Source of the DNA: Hypholoma sublateritium FD-334 SS-4
Taxonomy: Eukaryota > Basidiomycota > Agaricomycetes > Agaricales > Strophariaceae
Direction of reading: 5' to 3'
NCBI GenBank assembly: GCA_000827495.1
Contig: KN817530.1
Span: forward strand, 118,446 to 182,445
Length of the DNA stretch: 64,000 nucleotides
Below the pieces are notes generated by a model, which saw only the letters and a list, made by a program, of their open reading frames with translations, was not told the DNA's origin and searched no databases. Shown in pieces: positions 1-12,311 of the stretch (its first letter is position 1; each line of letters starts with the position of its first letter). The translations under genes and the position numbers were made by a program.

Positions 1-963
1 ATAACTCTCGAAATTAACAAAGACGGATTGCCCACCTTAAGTGCAGAGCGCCGTCAATGTACATAGATCACGATTCGCCCCACATTTCATTTTTGTCTTC
101 GGTCTATTTTCGATGTTCATAGAAAAGTCCTGTATCAAGGGTTCACGCAAACACAGGAACACACATCTCACGACCAAGCCCTCCAAGCCGCAAAAAGAGT
201 AGAAAGCAGGTCAAAAGGACATACGCAGTGGCCACGCCCGTCATTTGTCGCGGGTTTCGTCACTGTCCAGTACATAGATATGTCGACCCAGGTGGAGATA
301 CTCAAAACCTATCAATACAACGGTTATGATTGTCTGCTACCCGCCAGGAATGGGCGTTCAATTCTGCACTGAAGAACCGGGCCACATACGAGGAAAGTAA
401 GAGATGCGTATGTAGATGATCAAGATGTTCCAGAGATTCATTGCAGAAGCCTTTCAAGAAGTCGAGAACCAACACAAAGGGTGCGAGTAATCTCCAGTAA
501 AGAATCGTGAAATTTTCAGTGAGGTGAGAGAGCGGGACGTCCATTTATATAAGTAATCCGTCCGGCTCCTACAATTCGGCGAGCGAAGTTCGACGTCTAG
601 AGACTGGGAGAGGGCCTTGAGAGGGCCCACAGCACTTCGCGATAAAGATAAATTGCAACGGAGTAAGTGGTTATATTTGGGCAGTGGAGTCTGAGCAGCG
701 AGATCGCTGGTGCCTAATCACTTGGACAGGAATCATGCAGTGAAGAGATCTGGAGGACAGGTGTAGGAAGATCCGCATACTATTTTTCAAAGCAACGAGT
801 CAACAATCGAGTCGACAGCAAGGGCATAGACGTTACGTGGCTGTGCTCCATATTTGGCTATGGCTTCGCTGGAAGCAGGTACAAACAAGGTTATTCACCC
901 CGTACTGCGCCAACGAAACGCGCAGCCCATCGAGTCCAACAGGACTACTACGCCCCGCCCACC
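1..963. other. Upstream region of the clathrin gene, no gene seen
   Basis: There is no reading frame with recognisable protein character on either strand. The only open stretch of note, 80 codons on the minus strand near 302-544, resembles no family I know. The right-hand part is expected to hold the promoter and 5' leader of the clathrin heavy chain gene. I see no clear TATA box. Confidence 0.5.
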
Positions 964-3900
964 ATGGCCGCTATCGATGCCTCAAAGCCAATTGCTTTCT
1001 GCGAGCACCTCCAACTATCGAGCTTGGGTGTCCAGCCCGCCTCCATTTCGTTCCAGGTGCGTTACGCGTCGTTCATCCCTATCCAATGTGTAGTGACAAC
1101 AGCGTATCATCTCCCTGCAACTTCTAGGTATGTGCTTCGGAGGGCGCACAAACGTTTATTGTACTCATATGCATTCTACTTGCAGACTCTGTCACTAGAA
1201 TCTGACCATTTCATATGCATTCGCGAAAATGTTAACGACCAGGCGCAAGTCGTCATCATCGACCTTTCCGATGCCAACAACGTCCTCCGCCGACCAATCA
1301 AAGCGGACTCTGCTATCATGCATCCCAAACAAAAGATTCTCGCGTTGAAAGGTACCGCGCCGCAATACAAGAGTTCGCACTCATAAATTACGAGTCACTG
1401 ACACGTCCCCTATAGCCGGGCGTACGTTACAGATTTTCAACATTGAGACCAAGCAGAAGGTCAAGTCACATACCAACAACGAGGATATTGTATTCTGGAA
1501 ATGGGTATCAGATACCACTATTGGAATGGTCACCGAGACCTCAGTATACCACTGGACCATTACCGACCAGACATCACCACCTCACAAGGTCTTCGACCGT
1601 CACTCATCGCTGACAGGCGCCCAAATCATCAACTACCGCGTCACCCCCGACGAGAAGTGGCTCGTGGTTGTTGGTATCTCTGGAAACTCCGCTCCGGGTG
1701 CCTTCAAAATCAAGGGTGCGATCCAGCTGTACAGCAAGGAGCGTTCAGTCAGTCAGTCTATTGAAGGACATGCTGCTGCGTTCGCGGAATTGAAGTTAGA
1801 TGGACGCCAACATCCGACCAAACTTTTCACATTTGCCGTTCGGACTGCAACGGGCGCCAAGGTATGTACCGTGATTTCTATGTTTCTATGTTTTCCTAAG
1901 TTAGGGTTTTCAGCTCCACATTGTTGAAATTGACCACCAAGCCCCCGATGCCCCATTCCCGAAGAAGGCTATCGACGTTTACTTCCCTCCTGAAGCCGTC
2001 GGCGATTTCCCGGTCGCTATGCAAGTCTCGAAGAAACACGGCATTGTCTATTTGATCACAAAATCCGGTTTCATCCACCTATACGACCTCGAGTCTGGTT
2101 CTTGTGTCTACATGAACCGAATCTCCGGCGAAACTATCTTCGTGACTGCAGAGCATGAAGCTACCAACGGCATCATTGGTGTCAACAAGAAGGGTCAAGT
2201 TCTGAGCGTCAACGTCGATGAGCAGACTATCATTCCATATATCCTGACAACCCTGAATAACACCGAACTCGCCTTTAAACTCGCGAGCCGCGCCAACCTT
2301 CCCGGTGCCGATGATCTCTATGTGAAGCAGTATCAGCAACTCTTCAGCACTGGTCAATTTGGTGAAGCTGCTAAAGTTGCAGCTAACTCTCCTCGTGTAA
2401 GTCCTGCTTTCTTCCGCATTCTTTGTGTTGCTTGACAATGTTTCATCGTACATAGGGCATTCTGCGCACGACGCAAGTTATCGAATCGTTCAAGACGGCC
2501 CCTGCGCCGCCTGGTGGGCTTTCTCCCATCTTGCAATACTTTGGAATCCTACTCGAAAAGGGTGAACTCAACCACCTTGAATCTCTCGAGCTCGCCCGTC
2601 CTGTATTGCAACAAGGAAGGAAGCAGCTGTTGGAGAAGTGGCTGAAGGAGAACAAGCTGACCTGCAGCGAGGAGCTTGGAGATATCGTCCGCCTGCACGA
2701 TATGACACTTGCCCTGAGCGTGTACCTCCGCGCTAACGTGCCCAACAAGGTCGTCGCCTGCTTCGCCGAGACCGGCCAAATGGATAAAATTGTCCTGTAC
2801 TCAAAGAAGGTTGGATATCAACCCGATTATGTTGCACTCCTGCAGCACGTTATGCGCACCAACCCGGAGAAAGGCGCTGAATTCGCTGCCCAACTGGCCA
2901 ACGACGAAGGTGGTCCCCTTGTCGATATTGAACGGGTTGTTGACATTTTCATGTCCCAAAACATGATCCAACCTGCCACCTCTTTCTTGCTCGACGCGCT
3001 CAAGGACAACAAGCCGGAGCAAGGACACCTCCAGACCCGTCTTTTGGAGCTCAACCTTGTTCATGCGCCGCAAGTCGCTGACGCCATCTTGGGCAATGAA
3101 ATGTTTTCCCATTACGACCGCCCAAGAATCGCCAACCTCTGTGAGAAGGCTGGTTTGTTGCAGCGCGTATGTTTTCTTGTCCAGTTACTTGACTTTCGTC
3201 TTACAATATATTCAACAGGCTTTGGAGCACTACGAGGATATCGCAGACATCAAGCGCGCCATCGTTCATACCACTGGCCTTACTCCCGACGTAAGCATTC
3301 TTTTATTCTTCGGAATTACGGTTTAATCTATTTCATTTCAAAGTGGCTGGTCAACTACTTCAGTCGCCTGACAACTGATCAGTCGATGGTCTGCTTGCAA
3401 GAGATGCTGCGGGTTAATATCCGTCAAAATTTGCAGGTCGTGATTCAGATTGCGACCAAGTACTCCGATATCCTCGGTCCCATCAAGCTCATCGAGATGT
3501 TCGAGGGCTTCAAAACATTCGAGGGACTCTACTACTACCTTGGATCAATCGTCAACCTCAGTGAAGATCCGGAAGTCCACTTCAAGTACATCCAGGCTGC
3601 CACTCGCACTGGACAAATCCGTGAGGTCGAGCGTATTTGCAGGGAGAGCAACTTCTACAACCCGGAGAAGGTCAAGAACTTCCTTAAGGAGGCTAAACTT
3701 GCCGACCAGCTCCCCTTGATCATTGTCTGCGACCGCTTCGACTTTGTTCATGATCTTGTGCTCTACCTCTACCAAAACGGACTCGCAAAGTTCATCGAGG
3801 TGTACATCCAGCGCGTCAACTCTGTTCGCACTCCTCAGGTCATCGGTGGCCTTTTGGATGTCGACTGCGACGAGACAACCATTAAGAGTTTGTTGGCTTC

Positions 3901-6900
3901 TGTGACTGGCAACTTCCCCATCGATGAGTTGGTTCACGAAGTAGAGCAGCGCAACAGGCTCAAGTTGATCCTCCCATGGCTCGAGGCGCGTGTTCAGGCT
4001 GGCAGCCAGGATTCTGCGGTCCACAACGCTGTTGCCAAAATCTGCATCGACAGCAACAACAACCCTGAGCAGTTCCTCAAGGACAACAACGTAGGTCTCG
4101 GTTTACCATTCACATTCTCTGTAATTCACAGTCTGTTCATTAGCTGTATGAGCCATTGGTGATCGGAAAGTTCTGCGAGGCCCGCGATCCCTACCTTGCA
4201 TACATCGCCTACGCTAAGGGACTTTGCGACGACGAGCTGATCACAATTACCAACGACAACTCCATGTTCAAGCAGCAGGCTCGTTACCTGATCAAGCGCC
4301 GTCAACCAGACCTCTGGGCTCAGGTTCTCGTCAGCGATAACATGCACCGCCGCGCGTTGATTGACCAGATCGTCGCGACCGCTCTTCCCGAGTGCACCGA
4401 CCCCGATGATGTCTCCATCACCGTCAAGGCGTTCCTTCAGGCCGACCTGCCCCTTGAGCTGATTGAGCTCCTCGAGAAGATCATTATCGAGCCCTCGCCG
4501 TTCAGCGACAATAAGAATCTCCAGAACCTCCTTTTGCTAACTGCTATCCGAGCGGACAAGGGTAAGGTTGTCGGTTATATCAACAAGCTGCAGAACTACG
4601 ATGCCGCTGATATTGCCCGCATCGCGACTGAGCACGGGCTGTACGAGGAGGCCTTGACGATCTACAAGAAGCATGAGCAACATGCGATGGCTATCAACGT
4701 TCTTGTCGAACACATTGTCTCAATCGACCGTGGTTTGGACTACGCGAACAAGGTCAACCAACCAGAGGTTTGGAGCAGACTTGCGAAGGCGCAACTTGAC
4801 GGTCTTCGCATCAAGGATTCAGTTGGTATGTGCGGACTATTTACATAGCTGTTTCTTAGTTCTAAAATTTTGGTGTCTGTTTTCAGAGTCCTATATCAAG
4901 GCGCAGGACCCCTCGAACTTCACGGAGGTCATCGAGATTGCCAACCATGCTGGCAAGCACGACGAGCTCGTTCGTTACCTCCAGATGGCTCGCAAGTCTC
5001 TCCGCGAACCCAAGATTGATACCGAGCTTGCGTACGCCTACGCTAAGACCGACCGGCTCCACGACATGGAGGAATTCCTTGGAATGACTAACGTTGCGGA
5101 TGTCCTCGAGGTCGGAGAGAAGTGTTTCGAGGACGAGCTGTACCAGGCCGCTAAGCTCCTGTTCACAAGCATATCTAACTGGGCCCGTCTCGCGACTACG
5201 TTGATCTACCTCGGTGAGAACCAGGCCGCTGTTGAGAGTGCACGGAAAGCGGGCAACACCCAGTGCGTTTTGTTGTCTTTATTTTTCGACTTTCCTTAAC
5301 TGATTTCTTCGATAGAGTCTGGAAACAGGTCCATGCTGCGTGTATCGAGAAGTCTGAGTTCCGCCTTGCTCAAATCTGTGGTCTCCACATCATTGTGCAT
5401 GCTGTGAGTATCGCAACCGTTACTTGTTTGTCGCGATTACTCATGTCTTACAGGAGGAATTGGGTGCCCTCATTCAACTGTATGAACGCCGCGGACACTT
5501 CGAAGAGATTATTGGTCTTTTGGAAGCTGGATTGAGCTTGGAGCGCGCACACATGGGTATTTTCACCGAGTTGTCCATTCTGCTCAGCAAATACAAGCCC
5601 GCCAAGCGTAAGTCATAAACTTTTTGAGTGGCTTTAATCTAACAGTCGTTGGCAGTCATGGACCATCTTAAACTTTTCGTTGCCCGCATCAACATTCCCA
5701 AGGTCATCAAAGCTACCGAGAAGGCTCATCTCTGGCCAGAGCTTGTTTTCTTGTACATCAAATATGATGAATTCGTCAGTATATGTCTCCTCTGGATGTA
5801 TTGCGTCTGCTTACCATGTCGCTTTCACAGGATAATGCCGCTCTTGCTATGATCGAACGATCTGCGGATGCGTGGGAGCACAATCAATTCAAGGATGTGA
5901 TTGTTCGTGCTGCAAACATCGAGATGTAAGCACATTATTGAAGTATTTGCCTTGCGTATTAACTGATAGCTTTCAATAGTTACTACAAAGCACTGTCGTT
6001 CTACCTCCAAGAGCAACCCACGCTTCTGACTGACCTCCTCACCGTACTCATTCCTCGCATTGATCACAGCCGAGTGGTGCGGACATTCAGGCAGATGGAC
6101 CACATCCCCCTCATCCGCTCTTACCTCATCGCTGTCCAACATGTGAGTGGCCTAGAGACTTGGGTATTCTGAGCGTGTCTGATATTCTGCATCCAGTTCA
6201 ACCTCGAAGCTGTTAACGATGCATATAATGACCTCCTCATCGAAGAGGAGGACTACAAAACTCTACGTGACTCAATTGACAGCTTTGACAACTTCAACAA
6301 CATCAGCCTTGCGAAGCGTCTTGAGAAGCACGAGCTACTGGAGTTCCGTCGATTGGCTGCCCACTTGTACAAGAAGAACGGCCGCTGGGAGGAGTCAATA
6401 TCTCTGTCGAAGCAAGACAAGCTGTACAAGGATGCCATGGTCACCGCGTCTGTCTCTGCTGCGACTGAAGTTGCTGAAGAGCTGCTTTCATACTTTGTTG
6501 ACATCGGAAACAAAGAATGTTTCGCTGCTCTCCTGTACATCTGCTTCGATCTTCTCCGCTCCGACGTTGTCGAAGAGCTTTCATGGCAACATGGGCTTAA
6601 CGATTTCTACATGCCATACAAGATCCAAGTACAGCGCTCCCTGGTGGAGAAGGTTGGTCTTTTTGTTGCTGTTCATGTTGTGGTTCACCTCTAACTTTTC
6701 TCCAGTTGGCCCAGCTCGAAAAGGAAGTCAAGGAGCGATCAAAGAAGGATGCCCAGAAGGAACAAACCGAGTCAGAAGCACCCATCATCAACCCTGGCGG
6801 CTTCGGCAACCTACTTCTGACAAACGGGTGAGTAAGGTCCTGTAAATATCGTCCAAGATTTGCTCATGGAGAGGCGCTTTCACAGGATCGTCGGCCAAGC

Positions 6901-6949
6901 ACCTCCAATGAACGGAATGATGCCTGCTATGACTGGGTACGGTTATTGA
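964..6949 (+). CDS. CHC1: Clathrin heavy chain
   Basis: Main leg subunit of the clathrin triskelion, which coats vesicles at the plasma membrane, trans-Golgi and endosomes. I rebuilt 17 exons: 964-1056, 1186-1351, 1416-1861, 1914-2396, 2456-3166, 3219-3290, 3344-4090, 4144-4825, 4887-5262, 5316-5403, 5454-5607, 5656-5774, 5831-5925, 5980-6142, 6197-6652, 6706-6827, 6886-6949. Joined they give 5,037 nt, or 1,678 aa, the usual family length, and every junction keeps phase. The start codon lies in an ideal context (CCACCATGG). The N-terminal beta-propeller part is followed by the long alpha-solenoid with typical blocks such as [16 protein letters not shown] and KLMDHLKLF. The C-terminus ends MTGYGY in a glycine- and methionine-rich tail, as in other fungi. 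All introns are about 50-130 bp GT-AG. No break or missing segment was seen. Identification is very secure. Confidence 0.97.
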
Positions 6950-7385
6950 GGGGTTGCGTCGCTACTTGTATAGGCTGGATGTATAATTTGTTTGCTTTGC
7001 TGTCTAATTGGATTTTCATGTTTATCTCTCTTTCAAGCGACTGACCCATGCGACTCGTTGTGAGGCGGTGAATTCCTCCATTGTAGTTTACGCACCGCTA
7101 TCGACTAGTAGGCCATATTTATTCCTTCCTCGAAGAGCGTACCATTATACGATGTATGAACGGAAAAGACGAATTTGAAGACCATTGAATATGAAATCAA
7201 TCATTTAGATTTATGGGTTATTTTGAGCTCGCGCAATATTAATTGATCCCGGGATACGCGGCGCGTGGGCGTCGCGTTCGATAATTGAAGGCACGTGATC
7301 ATGACACGAGGATCCGGGGAATGTGGTGAACTGCCAGTCACCGGTGAGCTGGGAGTTCGCTGTCCTCAACAGCGACAGAACGATA
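6950..7385. other. Intergenic region between CHC1 and the Sds3-like gene
   Basis: Holds the clathrin 3' UTR and the promoter of the next gene on the same strand. No further gene was seen. An upstream in-frame GTG (7323) is not used as a start here, because the first in-frame ATG is at 7386. Confidence 0.6.
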
Positions 7386-8943
7386 ATGCCACCCAAACAA
7401 AGCCTTTTCGCTGTGCAATCAGGCGTCCCCTATACGCACATACAGCCAGGCATCACTGCAATCCCCTCTTCTTCCGCTGGCGTCCCCGCAATACCCGGTG
7501 GACACGGCCTAGGCATGGGAGCAGGGGTCGAGTTCATAGGACCGTCATCGAAGGCAGCCAGGGCGAACATGGGACAGCGCGGGTATGAGCGGGAGCGCGA
7601 TGTACGAGGCTTGGCAGGTGGGGAGGCATATGGCCAACTGGGGCACGGGCACGGCGCGCATCAATCGCATCCCGCGCACCGGCCACAACACTTGCACTCA
7701 AACACCCACCGCGATCTGCAACAAATTCCCCCACACCCCGCCGCAGGCCCCAGCTCAAGCATACGAAACGGTGCGTCGACTTGTCCATTCCGGACGGCCG
7801 GACGGCGGAATATATGCCGGAATTCTTCCAGGGCTGACTTGCTATCTTGCTTTCAACCGTCGTCGTCGGCGCTGCAGGCACTGTACCAATGGAGGAGGGC
7901 CGCAGAGAGAGGAAACGCAAAGAACCGCCGAAAGCCGGAAAGGATTTGGGTGATCGAAGAGACGAGTGCGTGTCTTTGTTTCTGTTTTGCTTCGTCTTTT
8001 CTTCTCCCCGCCATGCCCGTCCACAACACTAATCCTCTGCCTCCGTACAGCGGTCGCCACTTCGCCGAGAGCGTATCAAACCTCCACAACACCGCGCACC
8101 TGCTGTCGACGCGCCCGGATCTGTCTCCGGTGTTCCGCCTGCGGCTGTACCCGCTCACCCTCGAGCGCTCAGCGCTGTTGGCACAGTACGAAGTCGAGGA
8201 GCGGTATTCGATAGAATGCGCACAAGTTGCATACGACGAAGAACGCGAACGGGTCGAAGATGAATGGAGGCGAGGGAGAGAGCGGGTTCGGGAGCGTCTA
8301 CTGGAAGGCATCGAGGAGCGCCGGCGACGAGCCCGCGAAGAGAAGGAGGGAGATGGCACCGCCGGAGGTCAGTTTTCTTACCCCATCTCCCCGAACGCAC
8401 TCAAATCCCCGCGCAGACGCCATACTTGACATCCACTCGCGGCCGCCGACGCGGAAGCTACGCAACAAAATCGGCACCTCGCCGCCGCCCACACCACACG
8501 TCGGGCCCTCAGGCGGTGTGCACCCACTCAGTAACACCACCTTCTCCGTCTCTGCAAATGCCAATGGCACCCTCTCGTCGAATCTACCGATCACGACAGG
8601 CCCCTTCCCCAATCCACATTCCCTTTCCGTCGACGATCTGCCCTCACCGTTCCCCCTCCCACTAACGTCCACCCAACCCGCATCGTCGAACGGCGCGAAT
8701 GGAGTAGCAAATGGTCTGGGCGCAGGTGCCGGGAGCGCGATGCCCAACGGCGGCCGAAGACGAGTCAAAGGCGGCGGCGCGCACCAAGGCCAGGCGATCG
8801 GCGGGCTTGGTAAAAGTCTCATGGTGTTCAACGTGGTCAAGGACAACGACCTCGACAGCGACATGCTCGACATCCGGAAAGGGACTGGCAAGCGACGGCG
8901 GGTTGCAGCGAATGCGACAATGGCCAAGACCGGGGGGCTGTGA
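7386..8943 (+). CDS. SDS3: Sds3/BRMS1-family subunit of the Sin3-Rpd3 histone deacetylase complex
   Basis: Nuclear scaffold protein of the Rpd3L/Sin3 corepressor. In the family, the conserved coiled-coil region dimerises and holds the deacetylase. Four exons, 7386-7770, 7878-7965, 8051-8367 and 8417-8943, join in phase to 1,317 nt (438 aa). The N-terminus is Gly/His/Pro-rich and disordered. The family core begins with EEGRRERKRKEPP, continues through FAESVSNLH and LYPLTLERSALL, and then runs into a long acidic/basic helix (EERYSIECAQVAYDEERER onward) ending in a run of arginines and glutamates. Exon 4 opens with the conserved ILDIHSRP-RKLRNK block. The C-terminal half is low-complexity and ends MAKTGGL. 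ATG 7386 is the first in-frame ATG. The family call rests on pattern memory of basidiomycete Sds3 proteins. The exact orthologue (Sds3 versus Dep1-like) is less certain. Confidence 0.8.
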
Positions 8944-9137
8944 GGCGCATGTTCGACGATGCCGTCGGTTGGATTCTGCATGCGCGGTCGTTTTTTCCCT
9001 CATTCGTGCTTTATTCTCGGATCGCCTTGTTTTTTTGGTTTGCTGTTGTTGTTTTTATTCCATCTGCATCTACGTCTCCTCATTTTCTCGGTTTACGCTC
9101 GTCCCTGTCAACATCAACTAATATGGCTCCCCCATCC
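8944..9137. other. 3' region of the Sds3-like gene, T-rich
   Basis: T-rich sequence directly after the stop codon, likely 3' UTR and polyadenylation region. It ends where the PEBP-array flank homology begins at about 9138. Confidence 0.4.
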
Positions 9138-10292
9138 CACCTCTTTCCCTCGGCTTCTTTCAATTTATCAAGCCTAGCTTATACCTGACCTCTGTACTCG
9201 TCATTGACGTCTCTTGTATTTTACACGCTCGTGTGGTAGTCAGCTGGCAGTGTTGGATGTACTCGCACTGTGGCCCAACGGCCCGGAGTATCTAAATATA
9301 GATACGGAATCTGCTTCCCACAAATCCAGCAGAATTTTTCCTAAGTATGACCCGCCGAACTTTTCCCATCAAGTTCGCCTTCGGTTTCCTCTATCGAATC
9401 CGTTCCCAGATCTTTCCGTGGACAATCCACGCTTTATATTTGTGGTCCTACTCCTGCCTCTCAAGTGATCATAGACCTGCTAACAATTCTAATAGACGAA
9501 CCAACACGAACCACCCCCGCGAGACTCGAATGGCCCCCGAGTTGCCTCTGTTGAACTTGAGCTTGATTGTTGGTCAACTGTTGATCTAAAAACTCTATCT
9601 ACGGACGCATTGTCAATCCTCAACATACATGATCAACTGAATGGATGCGATACTTATAGCTTTGGTCGAAACTTGGCCATCAGCTTTTCTCTATTGACTA
9701 CGGACGAAGGAATGGAAGCTTTGGTGGAGATTCAAATATTCACGATTCAACTGCCCATCGCCTCCTACCATGTTCCAGCCGTCGCCACCGCATCTCTATC
9801 CAACGTCTGTACTGCGTGACTTGTCAACTTCAAACTGCTGCAAGGCACTCTTGGCTAGCTCTCTCCGTGCTGCAAAACCCAAGGACCACGAAAATGGAAG
9901 CTGAAACAAATATTTCCCTGCTTCGAGGCCCAACATCTTAAAGCGGGCTACACTGTACAGAACAGATACCTGTTAACCACAGTTGAACCGGCCTGAGCGC
10001 ACATGATGCTTCATTTCCAGTGACTGAAAACCTTCGCTCGCGGCTTTTGAATCTTTGACTCGGGTCTACAGTATACTACTGCTTTCGAAGCGCCTTTCTA
10101 TGGTGTCCATTGGAACGCGGATCCTCACCGGACCACAGACGACACATACGACGTTGATCTCAACAAGCTATGTATTGCAATGATCAGTAATGAATATCTG
10201 GATATCGAACGAAACTGAATATGCGAGCGTAGATAAGAAGAAATCGATGTGATCTCTAAGCTTTAGGAACCAGCATCTTCTGAACAGCAATT
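9138..10292 (+). repeat. Orphan flank of the PEBP tandem array (relic of a lost upstream copy)
   Basis: About 1.15 kb without a gene, alignable by eye, in the same order, with the spacer between PEBP copies 1 and 2 (11,288-12,311). Matching blocks include CCTGACCTCTGTA at about 9187 versus 11,331, the CACCTCTTTCCCT block at 9138 versus 11,288, a GACC/GGAATGGAAGC block near 9705 versus 11,745, and the stretch just before the start codon (TACTACTGCTTTC near 10,073 versus 12,117). The left part matches the region 3' of copy 1 and the right part matches the promoter of copy 2. This is therefore a complete inter-gene spacer whose own upstream gene body is missing. Confidence 0.75.
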
Positions 10293-11152
10293 ATGATTAT
10301 GAGATCGATTGTCTTATTTTTCGCCTTCCCTCTTTTCTTCCCTTTTTACGCCTTTGTACCAGTGGCTGCATTGGCATTTTCCCGAGACACGAACTTGGCA
10401 GAAGTCAAACGAGCATTCGACGTTGCCTTGGTACGCCAGTCTACGGCAATGGTCGCCTGTCACTACCGGGCGCTTAGGCTGATTTGCTTATAAGATCTCA
10501 GGAAATATCAACTTGATTTTTGAGCCACAAATTCTACTGGAAGTCACATTCCCCCAGCCATCTACTAATACCAAACCAATCACTCTCCGTCGCGCCGGTG
10601 CGCAGCTCTTAGTAAATGGTAATCTAGATGCTGGAGCTTCTTCCCATAATCCTCTGACAAAATTGCCCTTTTTTGCAGAGACAACAAGGCCTCCGATCTT
10701 CAATATCATTAAATCTCGCTCGAAAGGCCCATTCTTCATAGCAATAGTGGATCCTGATGCTCCTACACCTCAAAAGCCTATCTGGGCGCAAATCCGGCAC
10801 TTCTTAGGAGGAGACTTTTTCCTCGAAACCCCCAGGATTCCCACTCTTCTCTCTAATAACACTGAAGCCCTGAGTCCCTTCCTTCAACCAGTACCACCCG
10901 CTGGCTCAGACCCCCACCGGTGCGGAGATTATTTCTGTTTTTTTTAAATGGTCCTCCATACTTAATCTTGTCGTGGTTTTTGGTTGTGCCCTTAGATTCG
11001 TCTTCCTTATTTTCGACCAGCCTAGGGATTTCAGGGGAGAGAAACTGGCTACCACCAACGACTCCCTCATACATTTCATCATAAGTTCGTATGCAAGCGC
11101 CATGAAGTTGGGTCAGCCTATCGGAGGGACTTTTATGTTAGTTGGCTCTTAG
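10293..11152 (+). CDS. Secreted phosphatidylethanolamine-binding-like protein, copy 1
   Basis: PEBP-like protein: these small beta-fold proteins bind anionic ligands or phospholipid head groups and often act as protease or kinase modulators. The substrate here is unknown. Exons 10293-10430, 10495-10618, 10679-10919 and 10996-11152 join to 660 nt (219 aa). The N-terminus has a long hydrophobic segment, so it is probably a signal peptide. Hallmarks are the DPDAPTPQ block, the QIRHFLGG block, PPAGSDPHR before the last intron, FVFLIFDQ, and GQPIGGTFM near the C-terminus. Phases and intron positions are identical to copies 2 and 3. It differs from them by a longer, more hydrophobic N-terminus, an extra Asn-Thr pair in the second exon and a loss of the TATA box seen in the other two. 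It is still fully open, so a pseudogene is not required. An alternative start is ATG 10299. Confidence 0.85.
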
Positions 11153-12311
11153 GCAACTTGACTTATCGCCCCACAGGCGCTTGCACAGTACAAGGTTAAA
11201 TCCCAGGAAATTACTACCAGAGGTAGACGATTCGGAGAAAGTCTGATAACAAATACCCTGGCATCGTGAGGAGCACGGATACTTGCACCTCTTTCCCTTG
11301 GCTTTTTGAAATTATCAAGCCTAATTTCTACCTGACCTCTGTATTCATAATTGGCGGCTCTTGTGTGAGCAGCCAAGCACTAAACCTTCTTCCCACGACC
11401 TCGCAAGAATTGTTCGTTACGCGTTACGACTTGCTGAGCTGTTCTCCGCTTCCTCCATCGAGTGCGTTCTCGAAGCAAATCTATGCCTCGTATTTTTGGT
11501 CTCACTCCTGAGAATCAAGTGACCATAGGCCTTCTGGGAATTATAACGGGCGATCCTCAAGAGCCAGCCGCTGTAAGGGACCATACCGGAACCACCTACA
11601 CCTACACAAGTCACCTCACTGGTTGAACTTCGAGACTTGCCATCTGCAGGCAGATGGGCAGTCCTGAAAGCGCTTGGCCAACTGGAGGATGCAATATACC
11701 CATGCGCTGATTGTAATGTCGTCGTCACCTTTTCTATGCTGGCTGCGGACCGAATGGAAGCCTTGGCTACATAGATATCACAGGTACAGCTCATAACTTC
11801 TTCCAACCATTCGCCCACCGTTTCTACGACATTTCTAGTCAGTTTTTGACTGCACTGCATGGTACGACAGGGTACGACACTACATTCTTGAGACTCTCTT
11901 GGCCAGTTTCCTACATGCTGAAAGAAACCGGAGGACCGCAGGAAAGAGACCAGTCACCACACATCCGCGCAATCTTGTAGCGGACTGCCGCACAAATGTT
12001 CTGCTAACCGTAGTTGGACCGGCCTTCACACACTGATGATGCAACATTGCCGTAACTGAAAATCTGTGCTCACGGCATTGGCATCTTTATATGGTACCAT
12101 TTGGGTACCATAGTGCACTACTGCTTCTTTCAAAGAGCCATATGATACTCTCCACTGGAATGCGAGATCTTCATCGGACCGGCCGCGATACATTTTCTCA
12201 TAGCTTCTTGAAAGTCTATTGCGCAACGTCTCCTGAGAGTGAGGATGCTATAAAATAACGGACAGCGGGGTCTTGGAGCTCTGGGGAAGCAGCACTTTCT
12301 GAACAACAACT
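11153..12311 (+). repeat. Spacer between PEBP copies 1 and 2, duplicated unit
   Basis: Contains the 3' region of copy 1 and the promoter of copy 2, with no gene in it. The part from about 11,288 is the counterpart of 9,138-10,292. The promoter-proximal part also resembles the region just upstream of copy 3 (for example GAGCCATATGAT at about 12,135 and 14,436), so the duplication unit was gene plus flanks. Confidence 0.7.
12249..12256 (+). promoter_or_regulatory. TATA box of PEBP copy 2
   Basis: TATAAAAT lies 63 bp before the start codon at 12,312. The equivalent box is present upstream of copy 3 and degenerate upstream of copy 1. Confidence 0.6.

Noticed and set aside
302..544. 80-aa minus-strand gene at the left edge
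   Set aside because: No recognisable motif, no Kozak-type start and no neighbours supporting it.
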